Source of the DNA: Persicaria tinctoria
Taxonomy: Eukaryota > Streptophyta > Magnoliopsida > Caryophyllales > Polygonaceae
Assembly (NCBI GenBank): GCA_037127255.1
Contig: JBANSL010000008.1
Location: 9,679,396 to 9,743,395 of the forward strand
Length of the DNA stretch: 64,000 nt
Direction of reading: 5' to 3'
The translations under genes and the position numbers were made by a program. Numbering within the stretch: position 1 is the stretch's first letter; every line of letters begins with the position of its first letter. Below the pieces are notes generated by a model, which was not told where the DNA came from, made no database searches, and was given only the letters and a program-made list of their open reading frames with translations. This document shows positions 1-10,384 of this stretch, one piece after another.

Positions 1-920
1 ATCCAATGAAAACTTGCTTTTGTTTTCCTCGCCGAGTGACTTCGTGTTGAGAGTGTGAAGAGACAAAAAGGTCTCACATTGAAAATATGAAACATAAAGC
101 CTTAGTATATAAACTCGTTCTTATGACCAATTGATTTTATGATGGAACCCCGCTCGGCTTATGTGCAAGGCTATTAGCGCATAGACGCGCGTGTGCACAC
201 AACCCCGATCCCGAGTCCCAACGGATTTCAGTACTTCGTGGGTGTGCAATCAAATAAACTAACCGGTCTGGAAAGATTTTCCGGCCCGTGAGGCATTCAG
301 AGAATGGGTCGAAACTCAAATATGTTATTGGGCCACCGAGTTTCTTGATAATTTAAAGAGGCCCAAATACATATTACAATTACAAAGTTTCGATTGGCTA
401 AAGAAGACATGTTTGGATTTCAATTGCATTATAATTATGATTATAATGCAAACTGAAAATGTGGTGTTTGATATGTTTGTCAAGGTGATTAAATTAAATT
501 GAATTAAAACTAAAATGAAGGTGAATAAAATTGGATATGATCAAGGAAAACCTTAAAACAAAAGTAATTAAACATAATCTTCTTCTCTATATTGATATTA
601 GCATCTTCTCACTCTCTTAACGACCCTCTGGGAAATCAGTCGAGATCACCTGTAACCTTCCGTGTTAAATGAAGGGATATATCTATTTATTTTAACGGAA
701 ATGGAAATTCCTAACTGAAATAGTGGATCTCCAAACAACATGGAAACAAACCACAAGTGATATCAAAAACGAAGTTTAACGAGTCAGATTGATAATAAAC
801 AAACAAAAAAAGGACAAGATGGATGGAAAGTCGTTTTAGCCTCAATTAGAATACCGACTAAATGTAAAACCTAAGATTCAAACTAGAAATCGGTTTTTGG
901 AAGCGAAAGCGAACAAGATC
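1..920. other. Intergenic, no gene seen
   Basis: I see no convincing coding region, RNA gene or element terminus here. The sequence is moderately AT-rich. It may include interior sequence of the copia element whose 3' LTR ends near 920, but nothing in it translates to a recognisable domain. Confidence 0.5.
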
Positions 921-1034
921 TAGAACGATAAACGACATATTGAGAGAAATCACATGCAAGAACACGAACACAGCGATTTTACGTGGTTCGGCTAAAAACC
1001 TACATCCACGGGGCCACAAGAGTTGGTCGAATCC

Positions 1035-1641
1035 TGTGAGATTTCGAGAATCCCGAGCCGGGTCGTATCAATTCGGGAGTCGTGTCGGGTTTATTTTTAT
1101 TTTTGTTTATAAGGTCGGGATCCACCACTTTACACAAAAGCTTAAGCTATTGTGTAGGGGCTTCCCCCTTCCTTATATTTTGGTTTGTTATACCACCCAC
1201 AATCAATGTGGGATGGCCATATTTTTTATCCCAACACGCCCCCTCAGGTGCAACCCGCCTGGATCGGGTTGACACTTGAAATCTTTTTTTTTTCTTTAAA
1301 TCTTTTTCTCCCGGGTCGAGACTCTCAATCTCTTTTTATAGCTCGCCCTGTTTTTTACAACGGGATTCGGCATCTCATTCTCTTTTAGCCTGTCCCGAAG
1401 CCAGGAAAACCGACCCGACTCAAACTTGCTCTGATACCATGTGGGATTTCGAGAATCCCGAGCCGGGTAGTATCAAATCAGGAGTCGTGTCGAATTTATT
1501 TTTATTTTTGTTTATAAGGTCGGGATCCACCACTTTACACAAAAGCTTAAGCCATTGTGTAGGGGCTTCCCCCTTCCTTATATTTTGGTTTGTTATACCA
1601 CCCACAATCAATGTGGGATGACCATATTTTTTATCCCAACA
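1035..1641 (-). mobile_element. TRIM (terminal-repeat retrotransposon in miniature), complete
   Basis: Two near-identical 202-bp direct repeats (1035-1236 and 1440-1641) flank only about 203 bp of internal sequence. In minus orientation each repeat starts TGTTGGG and ends CACA. A primer-binding site complementary to the 3' end of initiator-Met tRNA (plus strand gctctgatacca, 1428-1439) abuts the right repeat. A polypurine tract (plus strand cgccccctc, 1237-1245) abuts the left one. A 5-bp duplication AATCC flanks the element (1030-1034 and 1642-1646). There is no coding capacity. It is inserted in the copia LTR. I do not see the 5S-like block that marks Cassandra TRIMs. Confidence 0.92.
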
Positions 1642-2207
1642 AATCCACTATAGAGAGTTCGTACAAGGGATGATACAAGCAACAACAACAAACAACCCTA
1701 GATCTAACATGCATGTGAATCATAGGTGCAAAGAAAGGAGAGAAAGTCCTCCTGTATGGGAAAACCGAAGATCGAAAAAGGATTCGATCTTCAAGAACCC
1801 TGTATCTCAGAAGGCACAAGATAGCGGCCACCCAAGAGGACGTCGGAACTCTATCAACCTTCACAGAGACGCCAACAACAACCTTTCTTCTCTGAGCGCT
1901 CTCAAGCCGACGACAAGAGCTAGAAACACCCAAACCCTATAAACCTTAGCAGAGCGTTTGTGAAGAGAGAGAAAGACGAAGTCTGAAGTGAAGAGCTCTC
2001 ACGAAGGGAAGGAGCTTATATAGCTAGGTTAAGCACGAGCTTCCCAAAACGCAGCGCTCCACAAAAGCAAAGGCTAGGCTTTACTCGACATCTCTCCACA
2101 TGGGCTACCAACTCAATCCAATATGCTGAGATCATGGGCCAAATTATGAGTGAAGGCCCAATCTGGTTATATCCTCCTCCTATAACATACCTTATACATA
2201 TGATATA

Positions 2208-2444
2208 CTCCCTCCGTTAATTAAAACTTGACGTTTTACTATTCACGCACGCTTTTTTAGGTGTTAAAAACTATATAAAATATTAACTTTTTTAATAATA
2301 TTTATAAATAATTTTATACTTATTACTATTAAGTTTGAATTTATAAAAACAAAATTTTTAAAAAGTTAATATTTTATATAGTTTTTATCATTCTAAAAAA
2401 GCGTGCATGAATAGTAAACGACATGTTTTAATTAACAGAGGGAG
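2208..2444. mobile_element. Stowaway-type MITE (237 bp)
   Basis: Terminal inverted repeats CTCCCTCCGTTAATTAAAAC and its imperfect complement are flanked by TA duplications at 2206-2207 and 2445-2446. The interior is AT-rich and palindromic. It lies inside the copia LTR. Confidence 0.9.
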
Positions 2445-2787
2445 TATATAATATATGTTACACGTATATGTTAGACCCCACTATCGAATTAATCCCGTTA
2501 GAGGATCAAGCTTACCAAGCTCAATACGACTCAGTCGAGATTAATCCTAATAGTGCATCATATATGTATACTATACATTATATATCACCTGTATAATCAT
2601 CATACACACATAAAACAATATTACATGCCAAAGAAAAGACTAGGAAAGTAAACACATAACATTACAAACACGGTGAACACCCCTCTACTTTTCTAAGTCT
2701 TGCACTGGGCAGACTCAGACTCTACTGATAAGTGGATTCTTCATGGCCAAGTCCGTCCTCAGCCCAAGCACACATCACACTCAGAGA

Positions 2788-3547
2788 TCACTGGAGTTCT
2801 TCCAAAGGGAGGAAGTTCCCGCAAAACACAAATGTCTCATAAGGAACAATTTTAGTGCCAAAATCTGCAGGATTTACTCTACTATCAATTTTCTTAGCAT
2901 GAATGATGTTATCTTCAACCTTTTCACGAATGAAATGATATCTAACATCAATATGTTTGGTACGCTCGTGGTACATGAGATCTCTACACAAATACAGAGC
3001 ACTCTGGCTATCTATATGCAGAACAGATGTGTAGTGCTTCATTTCCACTTCTTTCAGAATACCTTGCAACCAGATAGCTTCTTTACAAGCTTCTGTAGTT
3101 GCAATATACTCTGCTTCAGTGGAAGATAATGCAACTATGAGTTTGTTGTTGGGACTTCCATGAAATACAATTACATGCTCATGTATACACATAAGAAGTA
3201 ATTGATTTCCTAATGTCCTTGTTACTAGCATAGTTAGCATCAACAAAGCCATGTAATTCAAATGCAAAAGTATGCTCATAATATAACAATGACAAATTCA
3301 CAAAGTCAAGCAAGTATTTTAACAGGTATTTCATGGATAACCAGTGCTTCTTAGAAGGATCAGACATAAATCTACTCAGAGTACTAATAGCAAAAGCCAG
3401 ATCAGGCCTAGTATAAATCATGGAGTACATAATAGACCCAACTGCAGCATCATATGGAATAAACTTCATATTTTTCATCTCAATAGCAGACAAAACATCC
3501 TTGGACTTAGTCAAATCAAGATGAGGATCTAAAGAAATGTTATCCAT
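2788..3547 (-). pseudogene. Copia Pol fragment: end of reverse transcriptase and RNase H
   Basis: The upstream piece (3547-3179) carries the typical copia segment around TRPDLAFAIS and DPSKKHW. The downstream piece (3279-2788) carries the RNase H signatures ALSSTEAEY, HIDSQSALYL and the TKHIDVRYHFIRE block, ending at PADFGTK. The two pieces are in different frames near 3180-3280, so there is at least one frameshift. The catalytic YVDD region, integrase and gag are absent. It belongs to the element whose LTR follows at 2679. It is a dead copy that cannot make a working polyprotein. Confidence 0.88.
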
Positions 3548-3691
3548 TTTAATTAATAATTAAATACTACCTCCGTTCATTAATAAATATCGTTTTGACT
3601 TTTTAGCACGTTTTTTTTAAGGAGGTAATAACTATATAAAATATCAACTTTTTAACTAATTTTTTTATACTGTATAATTTTATAGTTATTA

Positions 3692-3923
3692 CTCTCTCCT
3701 TTCCAAAATAAATGTCACTTACCTTTTCGACACGTGTTTTAAGGTGTTTAAAACTCTATAAAATATTTTTTAATCAATTTTTTTATATAATTTCATAGTT
3801 ATTACTAATAAGTATAAAATTGTATAAAAAAATTAACTAAAATAATAATCTTTTATAGATTTTTTAACTCATTAAAAAACGTGCACTAAAAGACAAGCGA
3901 CAATTATTTTAGAACGGATGGAG
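3692..3923. mobile_element. Nested MITE, first of three
   Basis: Starts CTCTCTCCTTTCC and ends GAACGGATGGAG, with TA duplications at 3690-3691 and 3924-3925. The AAATAAATGTCACTTACC start groups it with the element at 38608. Confidence 0.85.
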
Positions 3924-3940
3924 TAGGTATAAGTCTAATA

Positions 3941-4183
3941 CTCCATCCATTCGCGAAAACTTGTCTTTTTAGAGGGTTAATTTTATTCAACAAAACATGT
4001 CATTTTATGTATTTTGACCCCTACTTTACAAAAATGCCTTTGTAATGATTAATAGATTGTTAGTTGTAGTTTTCGATAAAGTAAAAAAGTAGTGTAATAA
4101 TTGATGGTATAATAGTATATTTGATTATTTCCTTAAAACTTGTTAAAGAAGCTAGAATGACAAGTTTTGGTGAATAGACGGAG
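3941..4183. mobile_element. Nested MITE, second of three
   Basis: Starts CTCCATCCATTCGCGAAAAC and ends GTGAATAGACGGAG, with TA duplications at 3939-3940 and 4184-4185. The AACTTGTC...GACAAGTT subterminal repeat matches the MITE at 37932-38174. Confidence 0.85.
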
Positions 4184-4202
4184 TATAATATAAAAAAAAT
4201 TA

Positions 4203-4472
4203 CTCCCTCCATCTCGAAATAGATGTCATTTTAGCTCTTTAGTTTTGTATCAAAATAGATGTCATTTTAGGTTTTCTAGGTAGTGTATAGTAATGATTTG
4301 TATTGATTTGTGTGTTGTTGACTTTTTATAAAGTTTTGATTGGTTAAAAAACGTAGTGGGTAATAAAATTAATGAAAAAGTTAGTGAAATGATAATATTG
4401 ATTGATGGATGAGTGTTTTTATTAAAATTTGTACATAAGGCTAAAATGACTTAAATTTTGAGACGAATGGAG
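4203..4472. mobile_element. Nested MITE, third of three
   Basis: Starts CTCCCTCCATCTCGAAATAG and ends GAGACGAATGGAG, with TA duplications at 4201-4202 and 4473-4474. The phrase AAATAGATGTCATTTTAG is duplicated near its left end. Confidence 0.85.
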
Positions 4473-4758
4473 TAATATTTTATATAGAGTTTAACTCCTT
4501 AAAACACGTAATGAAAAGTCAAACAACAATTATTGGTGAACGGAGGGAGTAAATGTTACTGTATTTGTAGTATTTTTTTTTATAAAGTGAAAAAGTAAAA
4601 AAATAATTAAAAATGTAAGTATATTCTTGTTTATTTTCTTAATAAGTTTGTAATTTTTTTTAAATGATAAGTTTTAATTAACCGATGATGACTTGAGGTA
4701 TTGAACCCTTAGAATTACACTTAAAAAGACACTGAAATGGGCATAAAACTAACTACTA

Positions 4759-4855
4759 CTCCATCCGTTCCAAAATAAATGTCGTTTATCTTTTTCTGCA
4801 CGTTTTTTGAGGAGGAAAAAACACTATAAAATATTATTTTTTTAATCAATTTTTT
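4759..4855. mobile_element. Truncated MITE (left half only)
   Basis: CTCCATCCGTTCCAAAATAA at the left end has no matching right end. The sequence changes to unrelated DNA at about 4856. Confidence 0.6.
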
Positions 4856-6039
4856 GAACTCAACCAAAGTCTATTTTGATTAGGGTAAAGCACAAGTCGA
4901 AGGGTTGTTCCTTGAGATTTCACTTCACACCTATAAGGGATCCAACAATAGTTGCTGCTTGTTCGTTGATTTGGGTACTGGTAGGTGTGATTTTCTTTTG
5001 AATGTGAAGCCTGTACTGTTTGATCGACCCATAAAAGGTATACTAGTCCATCGTTCATCGATTGATGGATGACCTAGGAAGCACCAAATCAGCACATAAA
5101 AATGAAGATTTATTCATCTAAATTTAAACTAACGTACATTGCCTCCAATAAATAAGAAAAGTGAAAAGGCAGGGAGTAGAAAAGGTAGGAGGAGGAGTAA
5201 ATTCTTGTATGAAACGATCGCCGGCCACTTTATGGAGAAGTGGCCGGGGAAAGTCGATGAAAAGTCATAACCAAAATTCAACTTATGCAAAAGGAATGGT
5301 TAAAGATGGGGTTCAGAAATTCATCTCCTTTTCCAACGGCAACATTAATGATATCGCTGTACATGGGTTGTAATCATAATCATCAATTAAGCTGGTAAGG
5401 CCCATCCCCAGCCCCAGGCCAATGCCAGCTATACATTAACCAAACCATTGTTCATCATTACCTTCTGTCCGTCTGTAAAATAACAAGCCAAAAAGTTATT
5501 ACTCCTATAGTCCTATCTTATGGTTGAATTCAAACTTCCCAAGGAACTTCACTTACCATCCATTTCCAATTTCAATTCCAATTCCAAGCATGTAAATTAA
5601 TGTTACTAATAACCATATACAGATAAGCTTAACTGCAAAACCCTAAATCAGGTTAGGTGATGAGTAATACTGGGTGAGTAACAACAACAACAACAACAAC
5701 AACAACATAATTAACAAAAAATAGATGGAGGAGAAAGAAGATGGAATAGTAGTCCTATATATAGGCCGGTAGTACAAGAGGAAAATGGGTGGATCCATAA
5801 ATATTAGGGTTAGAGGAAGGAGGGTCAGCTAGGTAGCTAGAGTTGTTGATTTGGGATTTTGGCATACAGGAGGTAGGAGGAAGAAGATGAAAAGATCCGA
5901 TCTGCAGAGAAAAGGTGGAGGAGGAGGATGAAACCCTAGCTAGCTAGCTCAAAAATCACAGGCCAAGGGTTTAAAAAAGAAAAAAGAAAAAAGAGGAGAA
6001 GATGGGATTTGCAGGGAGGGGTTTCACAGAGAGAAGTCC
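4856..6039. other. Flank of MIR394; no gene assigned
   Basis: The stretch holds a (CAA)n microsatellite at about 5682-5707 and a purine-rich, A/G-heavy block from 5700 to 6030. On the minus strand it lies downstream of the MIR394 hairpin, so 5400-6040 may be the 3' part of the primary miRNA transcript. That is inferred from position only. Short open frames here show no recognisable domain. Confidence 0.4.
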
Positions 6040-6040
6040 A

Positions 6041-6152
6041 CAGAGTTCAATTGGCAGGATGCCCACCTCCACCTCCACCTCCACCTCTTCATATGGATAA
6101 TGGATTCATGGATATATATGATGGAGATGGACAGAATGCCAATCATCTCTGC
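6041..6152 (-). ncRNA. MIR394: MIR394 microRNA precursor
   Basis: On the minus strand the 5' arm contains TTGGCATTCTGTCCATCTCC (6142-6123). This is the 20-nt miR394 sequence with one change, C to U at position 16. The 3' arm contains AGGTGGGCATCCTGCCAAT (6068-6050), the expected star strand. The arms pair well beyond the duplex (CAGAGATGA against TTGAACTCTGTG), with a loop at about 6070-6115. Position 16 sits opposite G in the star, so the change keeps a G:U pair. In known plants miR394 guides cleavage of LCR F-box mRNA and affects shoot-meristem and leaf form. The star side runs into a CACCTC minisatellite. A target site is excluded because both arms are present. The neighbouring amylase fits the Arabidopsis MIR394B locus. 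Confidence 0.92.
6063..6088. repeat. CACCTC minisatellite in the MIR394 hairpin
   Basis: About four copies of CACCTC on the plus strand, next to the star sequence and extending the terminal part of the hairpin. Confidence 0.85.
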
Positions 6153-6263
6153 ATACCTCCCTTTGAGAAGCCCTCCCTCCTTGACAATTATATCTATACA
6201 TCTTCTATACTCCAATATATGTGTGTGTGTTCTTGACACAGTAGGTGTTTCAACTTTGGTCAC

Positions 6264-6302
<39 letters not shown>
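6264..6302. repeat. (CT)n(CA)n microsatellite
   Basis: A run of CT repeats passes directly into CA repeats. It lies just upstream of MIR394 on its strand. Confidence 0.95.
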
Positions 6303-6303
<1 letters not shown>

Positions 6304-6374
6304 TAGACACAGTACTGAGTTTATGGGAATAGGGGAAGGGTGTGAAGTGTAAAGGATGGAGGAGAGTGGGGGGT

Positions 6375-6383
6375 CTATTTATT
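6375..6383 (-). promoter_or_regulatory. Possible TATA box for MIR394
   Basis: The minus strand reads AATAAATAG about 220 bp upstream of the hairpin, with GA/CT-rich sequence on both sides, a common plant core-promoter setting. The only support is motif and spacing. Confidence 0.3.
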
Positions 6384-6396
6384 CATGATTGCACTC

Positions 6397-6422
6397 AGAG
6401 AGAGAGAGAGAGAGAGAGAGAG
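6397..6422. repeat. (AG)n microsatellite
   Basis: Thirteen uninterrupted AG units upstream of MIR394 on its strand. It may act as a GA-type promoter element, but that is inference. Confidence 0.9.
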
Positions 6423-6479
6423 CAGGTGGGTGGGAAATGGGAATGGGAAGGGACTTGATAGAGGTTAAAAAGAGACGGG

Positions 6480-7342
6480 GTGTTGAAAGGATGTAGTATA
6501 TGTCTTCTGTAGTTCTGTCCAGTTCAAGCGATTAGATGGTGAAAATCTTACTGTATTACACTAGTACTAACATAAATTATCAGAAATCACCCATTAGATT
6601 GTGTAAATATTTCAAAACCGCCTATCAATTTGCAGTGACGATCCTCAACTTGTTTATTGAGTGGGCGAAAAATTACGATAAAAAAAATAAGTATGTAAAA
6701 TTAAACCTTAGTTTTTTTTTCCCGAAAAATCATCAATATTATGTATCTTGAACTTGCATGATTTATTTCATGATTTTTAAATATTTCAATATAACCTCCT
6801 AATTTGAAGTTCTCGAATATAGTTATATTATTAAAATATAAAATTAATAAATAATAATTACAATAAAAATATATCGGTTTGGTAAATAATGTAGGAAATA
6901 TTGTAATTCAGTGCTGAAATTTTAAATGCTTATAACTTTTTGCTCAGATATCGGATTTGAGCTTATAATATATCAAATCGAAGCTATCGACGAGATGAAT
7001 ATGTATGTTAAATTTCATTTTCGATTGGGGAGCGACTGCCCCCACTGACCCTAAAGAGGATCTGCCTCTGTCAATTTGGGAAGTCTTGAAACTCACCCCT
7101 CGTATCAAATAAATTGGTAAATATATGTGTGACAACCCTCACAATTCTAGGAAGAATGGACTAGCGAATACAAAGAATACTACGGAGCACAAATAAGACC
7201 AATAGACCGTATAAAGAAATGGAAATTGAAGAATTTTCCCAACTTATAGTAGACCATAAATCAACACTCGTTTTTTCCCCTTTGGACTGTATAGATAGAC
7301 AGTGAGGAATACAATACTTTTCAATAAACATGCCCTCGGGAG
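6480..7342. other. Intergenic, AT-rich
   Basis: No domain-bearing frame and no clear element ends. The last 200 bp may be degraded LINE sequence leading into the RNase H fragment at 7343. Confidence 0.4.
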
Positions 7343-7885
7343 TTGGATGATTGGGTACATTACATAAAAAAGCAATGGACAAGCTGGAAAAATGTGCAAG
7401 TAGAGGAACGAAAGAGGAAAAATCGACCAAAAGACCTCAAGGTAACCAGAACAGCTAACAAAAACAAAACAAAAAAAATATGGGAAAAACCAAAAGAAAG
7501 ATTTGTGAAACTTAATTTTGACGGTGCTAAGCTACCCTCAGACAAAGCGGCCTTTGGTTTTGTTATTCGAGATTCCCAGGGAAGACCGTTGACGTGTGAC
7601 GCGAACGGTTGCGGACAGACTTCGGTGTTGCAAATGGAGATTTTTGGACTTCTCCACGGTTCTTCTGGAGAATTAAAGGGAGGTTTCACTCGACTTGAGG
7701 TGGAGGGTGACTGTCTTGCGGCGACAAATGTCCTAAATTAGTGTTGTAAGTGACCTTTTGAGGCAATCTCTTTCTCCCACATCTGCAGGGAGGGTAATCG
7801 GGTTGCTGACCAGTTTGCCCACTTCGATCTAGAGTCGAACTTCACAGGTTGGAGATTCAACCCTGCGATCGAAGATATTGTCTGA
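7343..7885 (+). pseudogene. RNase H domain fragment of a LINE-type element
   Basis: An open frame (7343-7741) contains the plant RVT_3 RNase H pattern: FVKLNFDGA, then AAFGFVIRDSQGRPL, then a QMEIFGLLHG helix and VEGDCLAATNVLN. The conserved C-terminal block, REGNRVADQFAHFDL followed by the end of the domain, continues in another frame to a stop at 7883-7885, so a frameshift lies near 7740-7790. In plant L1 elements and their relatives this domain follows the reverse transcriptase and zinc-binding regions. Neither is seen upstream, so this is a 5'-truncated, broken copy. The Lys/Arg-rich N-terminal part is ordinary linker. Confidence 0.75.
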
Positions 7886-7974
7886 AATAATGCTCTTTGA
7901 GCAATGGTACAACCACGATTGACCCATGCACCCTGTAAGAGGGAAAATTCCGAGATCACGATGCAGGGGCGGTT

Positions 7975-8330
7975 CCGTCTTTTATCAATTACCGCTTATT
8001 ATATTGTGATGACCCACATAAATGCCTCGACCGTTTCCCATACTTAATGCCTCGATCGACATCAATACGGTAACGGTTTCTTTATTAAATATATCAAAAC
8101 CATTTGAATTCCTTGAATTAAATGCATTGACCGTTTCATTTATTCTCGACTAATATAAATACGATAAGAAAATCTTTCTGGGGGACGAGGACTGACTTGA
8201 GCGTCGGAGGGTCCTACGGGGGAGACAAGCCCCACCCCGACCTCGTTCGTTCTTTTTTGCATGCTAGGGTTTGGGTTGAGAGCATGATCAAGATCGGTCA
8301 ACTATGATGCAGATTTTATGTATCACAATT
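7975..8330 (+). repeat. Probable LTR remnant
   Basis: The motif gacttgagcgtcggaggg at about 8192-8209, followed by a GC-rich cccaccccgacctcg stretch, is commonly found near the 3' end of plant LTRs. I cannot define the LTR ends or find a partner copy, so this is motif-based only. Confidence 0.35.
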
Positions 8331-8640
8331 TCACACCTCAAAACTTTACCTTGTATATATAAAAAAAAGGTATAGCTATTTTATTTTACTTTAATTATAT
8401 AAATATCCTACATCTCTTGATTTATACATTTACAACTCAAAAGATGTATGAATTTTTTTTTAAAAAAAAAATCAAAAATCAAAATTTTAAGTGTAAATAG
8501 AAAATTTATGTGGCGTTAATAGTAACACTATCTTAATACGGACTATCTTGTAGTATTACATTAACTACCTCATTTTACTCCAAGTACTATTTTTTTAAAA
8601 ATAAATGTTTATTTTTCTTTTCCTCCTCCTATTTAAAATA

Positions 8641-9985
8641 TATTCCCTCTATTCGGCAAAATATATAGTTAATTTATTATTCACGTACGTTTTTTTAGAA
8701 TAATGAAGATTATAATCTTCTTGTTTGGAAAAACATTTTATTTTACTATTTATGCATACATTTTAAGGAGCCAAAACTATACAGAGTATAAAGTATATAA
8801 ATCTTTTGAAGGAGATAAAAGCATGTTATTTTTAAGATGATAAAAACTATATAAAACATCTAATTTTTTATAATTTTTTTAACAATTTCGTAGTTACTAT
8901 TACTCAGTACGAAATTGTTAAACAATTATTTAAAAAATTGATATTTTATACTCCGTATAGTTTTTTTTTTATCATCATAAGAAAGCGTGTGTGAATAGTA
9001 AATGACATATGTTTCCGAACTAAGGGTGTGTTTGGGTGTTGTGTGTATGGGATGGAAAATTTGCATTGGGAATAGCGCCGAGGTGTTTGAGTGTGTAGCT
9101 GTGTGGGATTCATAGGATGCGAAAAGGGGGATTTGAGGGATGAAACTGGATGAATTTTCGATCCTCCTTGGAGGAGGTTTGCTGGATGGGGGAGAGTAGA
9201 TGCCCTTTTTTGCCCTCTCTCAAATCCCCCATATGCACTTTGATTAATTTTATTCTGGTTAATCGATATGCAACTCACCGCCACCGGCTGCCACCGTCAC
9301 CGTCTGCCACCGCCCCCTCCGTTGACTACGCTGAGCGATTGGCGGTTTCCGGCAAAAAATTCTCCATTGTGATGAAGTTCCACTTGGATTCCATCTACTT
9401 GAATCTGATTTCTTTCTATTCTCTTCCCTTTTTTCGATTTTGTTTCAATAGCGCCGATATTCAATCCAATTTAGTCAATTGCGTGTTGATTTCGCCAATT
9501 AACGCACCAGAGTCCTTTTCCCCCCTTTTGGATTTCGATTGATTCATCGTTGCAATGCTCCGGCGAAGGTGACGTAGATGGGGGAGGATGCGGCTGTTGG
9601 GGAAGAAGGGTTTATGATGGAAAGGGAAGACACTTGGCGGAATATTATGGAGGTCATTTTTGTCATTTTAGGTGGGTTAGTGGGGGCAATATAGACTTTT
9701 TTCGCTTCTTCATCCAACAAAAAATCAAAATACAACCAAACACAAAACGGAATATTTTGGTGTTAAATCTCCATCTCTTCCATCCCAAAAATCCATTCCC
9801 ATCCCTTCCATCCACTAAAATCCATCCCGTTGCCAAACACACCGGCCCTAAGGGAACAATAAGTATGAAATTATTTTTAAATTTCAATTAAAAAAAGTTT
9901 ATATGTTAGTATAGTTTTTTTCCATCTTAAAAATACGCAAATGGATAGTAAATGACATATTTTTGCGTGGCAAATGGAGTACTAT
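8641..9985. mobile_element. Degenerate MITE, split by a Harbinger-type element
   Basis: A MITE-like left part starts near TTCCCTCTATTCGGCAAAAT. Partial right halves lie at 8980-9020 and 9900-9980 (the phrase ggatagtaaatgacatattt ending at ggagta). At least two decayed MITE copies overlap here, with the 9024-9848 element inserted in one. Confidence 0.45.
9024..9848. mobile_element. PIF/Harbinger-type non-autonomous element (825 bp)
   Basis: The left end reads GGGTGTGTTTGGG and the right end CCAAACACACCGGCCC, with TAA duplications at 9021-9023 and 9849-9851. Subterminal CATCCC/GGGATG repeats are present. The related ends at 40365-40627 share the GTGTTTGG core. Open frames inside show no transposase domain. 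Confidence 0.75.
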
Positions 9986-10384
9986 AATAAGGAAGAAATC
10001 ATTAAAAAAATATTTTAATTTTTTTTATCACGCCAAAAAAATGTGCATAGAAAATAAATGACATATTTTGTTTAGCACATATGTAGCATAAAATATCGGG
10101 TTGCTATACCCACGGTTCGATTTTGCCAATTGTACAGTGTTATCATCGACTTTCGGTGTCGACAAAGTTTTTTTGCCTACAAAACTTATCAACACCGGCT
10201 TTTTGTGCAGGCAAAATATGTGCCAGTTTTGTCGACACAAAAAGACATCATTAACAAGCTTTTTTCAGGCAAAAAAGTTATACCATTATTGAAAGTCGAT
10301 CGATATCTTTGGAAAAAAACTAATCAGGTTGCTGATTTTTTTTTTGATAAGGAAAGCATTCGACCGAGCGAGCTCTACCCGACA

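Larger units (their letters stand above)
921..3547 (-). mobile_element. 3' part of a Ty1/copia retrotransposon with nested insertions
   Basis: Reading the minus strand, the end of copia Pol (3547 to 2788) is followed by a purine tract at 2680-2696 and then an LTR that starts TGTTCACCG at 2679. The LTR has a TATA-like stretch near 2015-2022 (plus strand gcttatatagc). It runs to about 920, where sequence of the type acgtggttcggc (975-990) is typical of copia LTR ends. The LTR is interrupted by a TRIM (1035-1641) and a Stowaway-type MITE (2208-2444). The element is cut off at 3547 next to a MITE nest, so the 5' half is missing. The outer LTR boundary near 920 is inferred. Confidence 0.7.
3567..4549. 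mobile_element. Outer Stowaway-type MITE split by three later MITEs
   Basis: The left end starts CTACCTCCGTTCATT and the right end finishes GGTGAACGGAGGGAG, followed by TA at 4550. Its halves lie at 3567-3691, 3924-3940, 4184-4202 and 4473-4549. Removing the three internal MITEs restores a normal element of roughly 240 bp. Confidence 0.8.

Noticed and set aside
1035..1641. TRIM as a Cassandra element
   Set aside because: No 5S rRNA-like promoter block could be seen in the LTRs.
4846..5058. 70-codon minus-strand open frame
   Set aside because: It begins inside a broken MITE and shows no recognisable domain.
5860..5880. TGGCATACAGG resembles the start of a miR160 target or antisense miR160
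   Set aside because: Only 11 bases match, the rest diverges, no pairing arm is nearby and no ARF coding sequence surrounds it.
6009..6306. Overlapping open frames on both strands across the MIR394 hairpin
   Set aside because: Produced by the CACCTC and CT/CA repeats. The hairpin explains the region better.
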